A DNA stretch of 64,000 bases from Mesorhizobium amorphae. Lineage in GTDB: Bacteria; Pseudomonadota; Alphaproteobacteria; Rhizobiales; Rhizobiaceae. The stretch is from positions 62,001-126,000 of the forward strand of contig QFNI01000005.1 of NCBI GenBank assembly GCA_003240775.1, in the 5' to 3' direction. Of the stretch, positions 57,299-64,000 are shown piece after piece (the first letter of the stretch is position 1; the number at the start of each line of letters is the position of its first letter). A model generated the notes under the pieces. That model was not told the origin of the DNA. It worked only from the letters and a program-made list of their open reading frames with translations, and searched no databases. Made by a program: the position numbers and the translations under genes.

Positions 57299-59659
57299 TC
57301 AGGCGGCCTTCTTGAGTTCCACTTCGGTTCTCTTGGGTCCAGGCAGGCGCACGGACACGATGGTGCCCATGCCCTCGGTGGAGCGGATCTTGAGCGCGCC
57401 GCCGTGCAGCTGCGCGAGCGAGCGCGAGATGGCGAGCCCCAGGCCCGATCCGTCATGGCTCTTGGTGAACTGGTTCTGCACCTGCTCGAAGGGCCGCCCG
57501 AGCTTCTTCAGCGCGGTCTTGGGAATGCCGCAGCCATTGTCTTCGATGGACAGCATGACCGCGCCCGAGACCTTGCGTGCGCGCACCTCGATCCGCCCGC
57601 CCTGGCCGGTGAACTTCACCGCGTTGGACAGGAGGTTGATCGCGATCTGCTTGATGGCGCGGCGGTCGGCGAAGAGCCGCATCTCCGGCGAGATCTTGGT
57701 TTCCAGCACGATCTGCTTCTTGGCCGCCTGGAGCGCGATCACGCGCACGGTCTCGTTGATGAGCGGGTAGAGGTCGATCTCCTCGCGCTCGATCATGAAC
57801 TGGCCAGCCTCGATCTTGGACATGTCGAGGATGTCGTTGATCACGCCGAGCAGGTATTCGCCGCTCGACTTGATGTCGCGCACATATTCCTCGTAGCGCG
57901 CGTTGCCCACCGGCCCGAACAGGTGCGAGCCCATCACGTCGGAGAAGCCGATGATGGCGTTGAGCGGCGTGCGGAGCTCGTGGCTCATGTTGGCCAGGAA
58001 CTCGGATTTGGCCCGGTTCGCGGCTTCCGCGCGCTCGGTCTCGGTCATGTACATCTTGTTGAGCTGGGCGAGCTCGTTGTTCAGCTGCGCCAGCTCGCGC
58101 GCGCGCTCTTCCTCCGCCTTGCGCGCGAAGCTCAGGTCCTGGATGGTCGCCATCAGGCGCTTTTCGCTGTCCACCAGCTTTTCCTGGTGCAGCTTGATCT
58201 GGGTGATGTCGGTGCCGACCGAGACGAGGCCCCCGTCGCGCGTACGCAGCTCGTTCACCTGCACCCATTTGCCGTCGGCCAGGAGACGCTCGAAGGTGGC
58301 CGCGCCGCGCGGGCCGTTGGCGTTGGCGAGACGGCGCTCGGAAACGGTGGCGCGCATGCGCCGCTCCAGCGCCTCGCGGTCGGTGCCCGGCATCACGTCG
58401 CGGTCGGAAAGGCCGGTGTCGAGCTGGAAGCGCGTGTTGCACATCACGAGCCGCTCGGCCGCGTCCCACAGCACGAAGGATTCCGTGATGTTCTCGATGG
58501 CAGTGCGCAGCCGCATGTCGGCCGCTTCCGAGCGCAGCGCCAGGTCCTGCTGCTCGGTCACGTCGATGGCGATGCCCACGAGCTGAAGCTCGGACGCGTT
58601 GGGGTCGAGCACCTGGGCGCGGGCCCGCATCCAGACCCAGTGGCCGTCCGCGTGGCGCAGGCGGAAGATCTGGTCGATGTGATCGACCTCGCGCGCGATG
58701 ATGCGCTGGGCGAGGTCGAACAGGTTGCCGTCGTCGGGGTGGATGATGTCTTCCACCTCGCCGAAGGACAGCATGTTGCTGGTCGGCTCGTAGCCGAGGA
58801 TCGTGTAGGTCGAGGGCGACCAGAGCACGCGGCCCCGCACCATGTCCCAGGTCCACAGCCCGCAGCGCCCGCGCAGGAGCGCAAGCTCCATGCGCTGCTC
58901 GAGCTCATCCAGGAACACATGCGCCGAGCCCGCCTTCGCGGCCTGCGTGAAATAGGCGTAGAGGATGGTGAGCATCAGCACGGCTGTGATCACGTAGAGC
59001 GTGACGGTGAGCGAGACCGCGCGGCGCCAGCTCGCGAACACCGCGTCCTTGGGCACGAGGGCGGCAGCCGCCATCTTGTGGTCGGGCGTGAACTCGACGG
59101 CCGCGAACCAGTTCGCGCCGCCCGCCTGCACCTCGAGCACGCCCGTGTGCCCGCCGAACAGGAACAGCGGCTGGGCGTCGGCGATCATCTGTTCGACCGA
59201 CTGCCCGCCCCAGCTTTCCGCCGGATCGGTGGATGCGATGACGTTGAGGTCGCTGTCGGCAAAAAGCAGCACATAGTGCTCGCCGAGTTCGCCCGCCGCG
59301 CTGATGTCGTCGAGCATGGCGCGCGCCTGGGAGGCACCCACCGCGCCGTCGCCGTGCAGGCGCACCGCGCTCACCAGGGTTTCGGCGACCAGCGCCAGCG
59401 TGGATCGCGCGTCGCGCTCGGCGTCCTGCCGCTCGCCCATCAGGATGGTGGCGCGGGTGGCGGCGATCACGAGCAGGAAGATGATGATCAGCGGCGGGAT
59501 CGAGCGCCGCAGAAGGGCCTCGCCGCTCGGCAGCCGGGCGATCGCCGGCGCGGCGAACATGGCGGCGTTGGCCGCCCTGCCGCTGCCGGCCCTGGCGGCC
59601 GGCCTTTCCTCGGACACAGGCGCGCCCGCGGCCGCGCTCCACGCGTCCGTATTGGCCAT
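57299..59659 (-). CDS. Membrane PAS-domain histidine kinase (PleC/DivJ/PdhS-like core)
   Basis: The 786-aa kinase has membrane segments at about residues 52-72 and 225-250 with a periplasmic Cache/PAS-like domain between them. Two or three cytoplasmic PAS domains follow (WDMVRGRVLWSPSTYTILGY, ESFVLWDAAERLVMCNTRFQ), then the core: H-box FLANMSHELRTPLNAIIGFS, GSHLFGPVGNARYEEYVRDI, N-box IAINLLSNAVKFT, G1 EDNGCGIPK and G2 DGSGLGLAISRSLAQLHGG. The FGPVGNxRYxEYxxDIxxSG stretch is typical of kinases near DivK. GGAGGG precedes the ATG. A perfect CtrA box lies about 150 bases upstream, which would put this kinase under cell-cycle control. Confidence 0.88.
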   Translation of the reverse strand: MANTDAWSAAAGAPVSEERPAARAGSGRAANAAMFAAPAIARLPSGEALLRRSIPPLIIIFLLVIAATRATILMGERQDAERDARSTLALVAETLVSAVRLHGDGAVGASQARAMLDDISAAGELGEHYVLLFADSDLNVIASTDPAESWGGQSVEQMIADAQPLFLFGGHTGVLEVQAGGANWFAAVEFTPDHKMAAAALVPKDAVFASWRRAVSLTVTLYVITAVLMLTILYAYFTQAAKAGSAHVFLDELEQRMELALLRGRCGLWTWDMVRGRVLWSPSTYTILGYEPTSNMLSFGEVEDIIHPDDGNLFDLAQRIIAREVDHIDQIFRLRHADGHWVWMRARAQVLDPNASELQLVGIAIDVTEQQDLALRSEAADMRLRTAIENITESFVLWDAAERLVMCNTRFQLDTGLSDRDVMPGTDREALERRMRATVSERRLANANGPRGAATFERLLADGKWVQVNELRTRDGGLVSVGTDITQIKLHQEKLVDSEKRLMATIQDLSFARKAEEERARELAQLNNELAQLNKMYMTETERAEAANRAKSEFLANMSHELRTPLNAIIGFSDVMGSHLFGPVGNARYEEYVRDIKSSGEYLLGVINDILDMSKIEAGQFMIEREEIDLYPLINETVRVIALQAAKKQIVLETKISPEMRLFADRRAIKQIAINLLSNAVKFTGQGGRIEVRARKVSGAVMLSIEDNGCGIPKTALKKLGRPFEQVQNQFTKSHDGSGLGLAISRSLAQLHGGALKIRSTEGMGTIVSVRLPGPKRTEVELKKAA

Positions 59660-59806
59660 GAAGGCCCTCCGATTCGATGTCTGGACGCGATCCGGCAACG
59701 CCTCACTGGCCGAATCATGGTTAAAAAACCAGACGGGATTCCCCTTGTCCAGCTTCCACAGGAAAGTTTGCGCCAATAAGGCGAAGCTTGCGTCCGGCTG
59801 TGATGC

Positions 59807-59821
59807 TTAAAGAACAGTTAA
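59807..59821. promoter_or_regulatory. CtrA-binding consensus TTAA-N7-TTAA
   Basis: TTAAAGAACAGTTAA is a perfect CtrA box in the 187-base gap between the divergently oriented control sides of the kinase gene (start 59659, minus strand) and the 3' end of pepN (59847). Since pepN ends here, the kinase is the only gene it can serve. A further half-site GGTTAA lies at 59719-59724. Confidence 0.65.
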
Positions 59822-59846
59822 AGTTTTTTCGAAGTTGGGGACTTCC

Positions 59847-62486
59847 CTAAGCCAGTGTCCGCTCCACGATGTCGCGCACGTCGACCGACAGCGTGTCGGA
59901 TGCCGAGATGCGCAAAAGGGCGGCGCGCGCCTTGGCCTGGCGCTTGGGCTCGACCGAGCGCCACGAGCGCAGCGCGGTGGCGAGCCGGGCGGCGACCTGC
60001 GGGTTGCGCTCGGCGAGCGCGAGCACCACGTCGGCCAGAAGCTCGTAGCCCGCCCCGTCCGCGCGGTGGAAGCCGGTCTGGTTGGAGCTCGCGAAATTGC
60101 CCACGAGCGAGCGCACCCGGTTGGGGTTGGCGAGCGAGAAGGCGGGGTGCTCCATGAGCGCGCGCACGCTGTCGGCGGTGGCCGCGCCCGGCACGGTGGC
60201 GCGGATGGCGAACCACTTGTCCATGGCGAGCGGGTTGTCGCCGTGGCGCCTCTCGAAGCCTGCCACGGCGTCCTCCGCCTCGCTGCTCGCCGCGTGCCGG
60301 TGGGTGAGCACCGAAAGGGCGGCCGCGCGGTCGGTCATGTTGGTGGCGCCGCTGAAATGCCGCCCCGCGCGCGCTGCGCCGCCGGGCAGGGTCGCGAGAT
60401 AGTCGAGCAGCGTGTTGCGCAGCGCGCGCCGCCCAGCACTCGGCGCATCGCTCAGGAAGGGGCCCTTGTCGCTCAGGCTCTCGTAGAGCGCCGCGAAGCT
60501 TTCCCCGTTCGCTTGGGCGATGGCCGTCACGAGTGCCGTTCGCGCCGCGTGCACGGCGTCGGGGTCGATGTTTGCGCCGATCTCGCGCGCGATGTCGGCT
60601 TCCGCCGGCAGCGTCAGCGTCAGCGCGCGGAAGGCGGGCTCGAGGCTTTCGTCGGACGCCACCGCGCCTGCGAGCGCCACGAGTTCGGGCGCGAAGTCCG
60701 GCTCCTTGCCGCCGCGCAGGCGCCGCGAGGCGTCGATCAGCGCATCGGTCGCGAGCATGGTGAAGGCCTGCCAGCGGGCGAAGGGGTCGCTGTCGTGGCG
60801 GGCCAGAAACATCTGGTCCTCGCGCGGCTGCTCCACCGAAAGCGTGACGGGCGCGGAAAAGCCCCGGTTGAGCGAAAGGGCAGGGCGCTCGGCAACGCCT
60901 GAGAAGCGCACGGCATGGCGCCGCTTGCGCAGGTGGATCACCCCGTTCTCCACGTTGGCGCCCTCAATCGCGGTCGGCTCGATGTCGCGCCCGTCGGCCC
61001 CCACGAGGCCGAAGGCGAGCGGGATGTGCATCAGGCGCTTGCGGCTTTCGCCGGGCGTGGGCGGCATGGACTGCTCGATCTCCACCACGAGTTCGCCCCG
61101 GCCCGCATCGTGGCGCGAGGTGACCGCGAGGTTGGGCGTACCCGCCTGGTGGTACCAGAGCGAGAATTGCGAGAGATCGCGCCCCGAAGCCTCCTCGAAG
61201 ACGCGCACGAAGTCTTCCACGGTCGCCGCGTCCCCGTCATGGCGCTCGAAATAGAGATCCATGCCGCGCCGGAAGGCTTCCGGCCCGAGGATCGTGCGGA
61301 TCATGCCCACCACTTCCGAGCCCTTCTCGTAGACGGTGGCCGTGTAGAAGTTGTTGATCTCCTTGTAGCGCCGCGGCCGCACGGGATGCGCGAGCGGCCC
61401 CTGGTCCTCGGGGAACTGGTGCGCGCGGAGCGTCCGCACATCGGCTATCCGCTCCACCGCGCGCGAGCGCTGGTCGGCGGAGAATTCGTGGTCGCGGTAG
61501 ACCGTCAGCCCTTCCTTGAGGCAGAGCTGGAACCAGTCGCGGCAGGTGATGCGGTTGCCCGTCCAGTTGTGGAAATACTCGTGCGCGATGATCGCCTCGA
61601 TGTTGGCGAAGTCGGCGTCGGTGGCGGTCTCCTCGTCGGCCAGCACGTATTTGTCGTTGAAGATGTTGAGGCCCTTGTTCTCCATCGCGCCCATGTTGAA
61701 GTCGCTGACGGCCACGATGTTGAACACGTCGAGATCGTATTCGAGGCCGAACACCTCCTCGTCCCACCTCATGGAGCGCACCAGCGCGTCCATGGCGTAG
61801 CCCGCCTGGTTCTCCTTGCCGTGCTCCACATAGATGCCGAGCTTCACCTTGCGGCCGGTCGCCGTGGTGAAGGTGTCGTGCACGCTGCCGAGATCGCCCG
61901 CCACGAGCGCGAAGAGGTAGGCCGGCTTTGGGAAGGGGTCGTGCCACTCGGCGAAGTGCCGCCCCCCGCCCAGATCGCCGCTTTCGCCGGGATTGCCGTT
62001 GGACAGCAGCAGCGGGTTCTCCTGGCGGTCGGCCTCGATGCGCACGGAATAGACCGACAGCACGTCGGGCCGGTCGAGGAAATAGGTGATGCGGCGGAAG
62101 CCCTCGGCCTCGCACTGCGTGCAATAGGTGCCGCTCGACCGGTAGAGCCCCATCAGCACGGTGTTTTTGCTCGGCGCGATCCTGGTCTCGATCTCCAGCG
62201 TGAAGCGCTCGAGCTGCGTGTGGAGCGTGAAGCGGTCGGGCGTCGCCTCGAAGGCTGCGGCATCGAGCGGTGCGCCGTCGAGCTTCGCGCTCACAAGTTC
62301 CAGCCCGTCGCCGTCGAGCACGAGCGGGGCGCCCGCGTCCACGCCCTCGCGCCGCTCCACCGAAAGCGTGGAGCGCACCAGCGTCGCATCGGGGTCGAGC
62401 GCGAAGACGAGCCGCGTCTCGGGGATCAGAAACGCGCTCGGACGATAGTCCTCCAGCCGGAACACGCGGTTCTTGTCCTGTGGCAT
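59847..62486 (-). CDS. pepN: Aminopeptidase N (M1 family)
   Basis: The 879-aa zinc metallopeptidase removes N-terminal residues from peptides in the cytoplasm. It has the substrate-binding GAMEN motif (DFNMGAMENKGLNIF, near residue 265) and the zinc motif HEYFHNWTGNRITC (HExxH near 298, with the third ligand Glu in CLKEGLTVYRDHEFSADQRS). The C-terminal helical domain is complete. Length matches bacterial PepN of the Escherichia type. ATG at 62486 starts MPQDKNRVFRLEDYRPSAFL. Confidence 0.96.
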   Translation of the reverse strand: MPQDKNRVFRLEDYRPSAFLIPETRLVFALDPDATLVRSTLSVERREGVDAGAPLVLDGDGLELVSAKLDGAPLDAAAFEATPDRFTLHTQLERFTLEIETRIAPSKNTVLMGLYRSSGTYCTQCEAEGFRRITYFLDRPDVLSVYSVRIEADRQENPLLLSNGNPGESGDLGGGRHFAEWHDPFPKPAYLFALVAGDLGSVHDTFTTATGRKVKLGIYVEHGKENQAGYAMDALVRSMRWDEEVFGLEYDLDVFNIVAVSDFNMGAMENKGLNIFNDKYVLADEETATDADFANIEAIIAHEYFHNWTGNRITCRDWFQLCLKEGLTVYRDHEFSADQRSRAVERIADVRTLRAHQFPEDQGPLAHPVRPRRYKEINNFYTATVYEKGSEVVGMIRTILGPEAFRRGMDLYFERHDGDAATVEDFVRVFEEASGRDLSQFSLWYHQAGTPNLAVTSRHDAGRGELVVEIEQSMPPTPGESRKRLMHIPLAFGLVGADGRDIEPTAIEGANVENGVIHLRKRRHAVRFSGVAERPALSLNRGFSAPVTLSVEQPREDQMFLARHDSDPFARWQAFTMLATDALIDASRRLRGGKEPDFAPELVALAGAVASDESLEPAFRALTLTLPAEADIAREIGANIDPDAVHAARTALVTAIAQANGESFAALYESLSDKGPFLSDAPSAGRRALRNTLLDYLATLPGGAARAGRHFSGATNMTDRAAALSVLTHRHAASSEAEDAVAGFERRHGDNPLAMDKWFAIRATVPGAATADSVRALMEHPAFSLANPNRVRSLVGNFASSNQTGFHRADGAGYELLADVVLALAERNPQVAARLATALRSWRSVEPKRQAKARAALLRISASDTLSVDVRDIVERTLA

Positions 62487-62611
62487 CGGATAGCGGTTTC
62501 CCCTGTGAGCCGAGCTTGCGGCCTAGCACCGCTCGCGCCTCTCGACAAATCGGCCGGGTGCCGTAAATCCACCCCTGCCCACCCCCTCCCTCGACCGTCA
62601 GGGACCTTGCC

Positions 62612-62695
62612 ATGAACGCCGCCGCTCCCCCAAACGAGCGCGCTTCGGTGCCCCCAAGCCGTTTTCACCGCCCTTCGGCGCCCACAGCCCGGTGA
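62612..62695 (+). CDS. Possible 27-aa leader ORF coupled to the transporter gene
   Basis: ATG 62612 with AGGGA at suitable spacing opens a frame of 27 codons (MNAAAPPNERASVPPSRFHR PSAPTAR) whose stop TGA overlaps the GTG start of the transporter (GTGA). It may carry ribosomes to that GTG. It has no recognisable motif and may be chance. Confidence 0.3.
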   Translation: MNAAAPPNERASVPPSRFHRPSAPTAR

Positions 62696-63630
62696 CGGAG
62701 CCGCGCCGCAGCGGGCCGCTCTGGGGCATCGCGCTCAAGGTCCTGTCGGTCCTGATCTTCGTGGGCATGCAGGTCAGCCTGAAATCGGCGGGCCCTCTGC
62801 CGCCGGGCCAGCTCGTCTTCTTCCGCTCGTTCTTTGCGGTGTTTCCCATCATCGCCGTGCTCGCCTGGCGCCATGAGCTTGCCGGCGCGCTGCGCACCGC
62901 CCACCCCGTTTCCCACATCATCCGCGGCATGGTGGGCGTGTCCTCGATGGGCCTGGGCTTCTTCGCGCTGACGCTTCTGCCGCTGCCCGAATGGATCGCG
63001 CTCGGCTATGCCCAGCCGCTGATCGTGGTGATGATCGGCGCGCTCTTCATGGGTGAGACCGTGCGGCTCTGGCGCTGGGGGGCGGTCGCGGTGGGCTTCG
63101 TGGGCGTGGTCGTCATCTCCTGGCCCAAGCTCACGCTGTTCGCCCATCCCGAGGATTTCGGGCGCGGCGAGGCTTTGGGCGTGGTGGCCGCGCTTTCTGC
63201 CGCCGCCATCTCGGCGGTTGCGGTCACGCTCGTGCGGCGGCTCGTCCACACCGAGCGCACGGCGACCATCGTGCTCTGGTTCTCGCTCACGGGCTCGGCC
63301 GCGGCGCTGCTCACGCTGCCCTTCGGCTGGGCGCCGCTTTCGCCCGCCCAGGCGACGCTGCTCGTGCTCGCCGGGCTCTGCGGCGGCGTGGCGCAGCTTT
63401 TGATGACCGAAGCCTACCGCCACGCGCCTTTGTCGACGGTGGCGCCCTTCGAATACACCTCGATCATCGTGGGAACGGTGGTGGCTTTCCTGCTCTTCGA
63501 CGAGGTGCCCACCGTCTATGTCGCGGTCGGCTCGGCCATCGTGGTGGCGTCTGGCCTCGTGATCATCTGGCGCGAGAGCCGGTTGAACGTCGCCCGCCTC
63601 AAGGCCCGCCAGATCTCGCCGCCGCAATAG
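62692..63630 (+). CDS. EamA-family (DMT superfamily) transporter
   Basis: The 312-aa inner-membrane protein has ten hydrophobic segments in two EamA repeats: LKVLSVLIFVGMQVSLKSAG with GQLVFFRSFFAVFPIIAVLA, and LGVVAALSAAAISAVAVTLV with STVAPFEYTSIIVGTVVAFL LFDEVPTVYVAVGSAIVVAS. It is probably a metabolite or amino-acid exporter; the substrate is unknown. The start GTG at 62692 overlaps the stop of a 27-codon upstream frame. Its 3' end is 3 bases from the stop of the convergent glycosylase gene. Confidence 0.88.
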   Translation: MTEPRRSGPLWGIALKVLSVLIFVGMQVSLKSAGPLPPGQLVFFRSFFAVFPIIAVLAWRHELAGALRTAHPVSHIIRGMVGVSSMGLGFFALTLLPLPEWIALGYAQPLIVVMIGALFMGETVRLWRWGAVAVGFVGVVVISWPKLTLFAHPEDFGRGEALGVVAALSAAAISAVAVTLVRRLVHTERTATIVLWFSLTGSAAALLTLPFGWAPLSPAQATLLVLAGLCGGVAQLLMTEAYRHAPLSTVAPFEYTSIIVGTVVAFLLFDEVPTVYVAVGSAIVVASGLVIIWRESRLNVARLKARQISPPQ

Positions 63631-63633
63631 GAG

Positions 63634-64000
63634 CTATCCCTCGCGCAGCTTGGCCTTGATCTCCAGGAAGTCGCGCCAGGCGAGCTTCTTGTGGGCGGGG
63701 TTGCGCAGAAGATAGGCCGGATGCAGCGTCGGCATGATCGGCATCTCCACCCCATCGGCGGTCCGATAGGTGCGCCACGTGCCCCTGAGCCGCATGATGC
63801 CGTCTGCCGCGCGCAGCAGAACCTTGGCCGACGAGCCCCCCAGCGCCACCAGCACGCGCGGGTTGGCGAGCGCGATCTGGCGCTCGATGAAGGGCCGGCA
63901 GATCTCGGTTTCGAGCGGCGTGGGCGTGCGGTTGCCCGGCGGCCGCCAGGGCAGGACGTTCGCCACATAGGCGCCGGTGCGGTCGATGCCGATGGCTTCC
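63634..64000 (-). CDS. Uracil-DNA glycosylase, family 4, 5' end cut by the window edge
   Basis: The last 121 residues are visible. They read EAIGIDRTGAYVANVLPWRP PGNRTPTPLE, then CRPFIERQIALANPRVLVAL GGSSAKVLL and the catalytic-loop motif LHPAYLLRNPAHKKLAWRDF. This is the C-terminal half of family 4 uracil-DNA glycosylases, including the HPAYLLR motif. The Fe-S cluster cysteines visible here include one in EICRPF. The enzyme removes uracil from DNA. The start lies beyond base 64000. Confidence 0.92.
   Translation of the reverse strand, partial: EAIGIDRTGAYVANVLPWRPPGNRTPTPLETEICRPFIERQIALANPRVLVALGGSSAKVLLRAADGIMRLRGTWRTYRTADGVEMPIMPTLHPAYLLRNPAHKKLAWRDFLEIKAKLREG

Overview
The window is high-GC DNA from an alphaproteobacterium, most likely a member of the Hyphomicrobiales (Rhizobiales). 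Supporting evidence: a MucR/Ros regulator, DUF5330, DUF1491, DUF2336 and DUF6456 proteins, a rhizobial-type gene transfer agent, the feuN-feuP-feuQ / ccmI-E-F-H / degP / two-component / glnE order known from rhizobia, CtrA-type TTAA-N7-TTAA boxes, and the small palindromic AAAGTGCGAAGCGGTTT-type repeats common in that order. The genus cannot be fixed from sequence reading alone.

Positions 1-7809 are the left end of a Mu-like transposable prophage that runs off the left edge. In mirror image it has the Mu order: phage end with three transposase-binding repeats, two small genes, a CI/LexA-type repressor (6392-7084), an operator region, then a leftward early operon: Ner-like protein, ParB-like protein, two unknowns, a GcrA-like HTH gene broken at an 11-base G tract, a GapR-like protein, transposase A, ATPase B and a winged-helix gene cut by the edge. 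The phage end lies 8 bases beyond the stop codon of a host L,D-transpeptidase gene.

Positions 7817-28403 are chromosomal housekeeping genes: L,D-transpeptidase, class IV aminotransferase, sodB, two c-type cytochromes, SET-domain protein, oligopeptidase B, mucR, a DnaA-domain-IV-like protein, DUF6456 protein, SufE, a hybrid-free histidine kinase, peptidoglycan-binding protein, DUF1491, DUF2336, an acyltransferase, small secreted or conserved proteins, DUF1254/DUF1214-like proteins and a bifunctional class A penicillin-binding protein. A two-hairpin, large-inverted-repeat element occurs behind the aminotransferase and behind the diheme cytochrome gene, and again inside the next region.

Positions 28632-43075 are a gene transfer agent (GTA) cluster in canonical order: TerS-like gene, terminase, portal, g3.5, prohead protease, capsid, connector/closure genes, DUF3168, major tail protein, g10, tail chaperone, tape measure, DUF2460, DUF2163, NlpC/P60 peptidase and a 1277-aa host-specificity protein, followed by a holin-like gene. 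It has a sigma70-like promoter, an intrinsic terminator plus a repeat element between capsid and connector genes, and a reading-frame break near the end of the tape-measure gene. No integrase or phage repressor accompanies it.

Positions 43178-64000 hold feuN-feuP-feuQ-like signalling genes, a 17-kDa-antigen-type lipoprotein, the cytochrome c maturation genes ccmI-ccmE-ccmF-ccmH, degP, a second OmpR/EnvZ-type pair overlapping glnE, a PAS-type histidine kinase whose upstream region carries a perfect CtrA box, pepN, an EamA-family transporter and the 3' part of a family-4 uracil-DNA glycosylase gene cut by the right edge.
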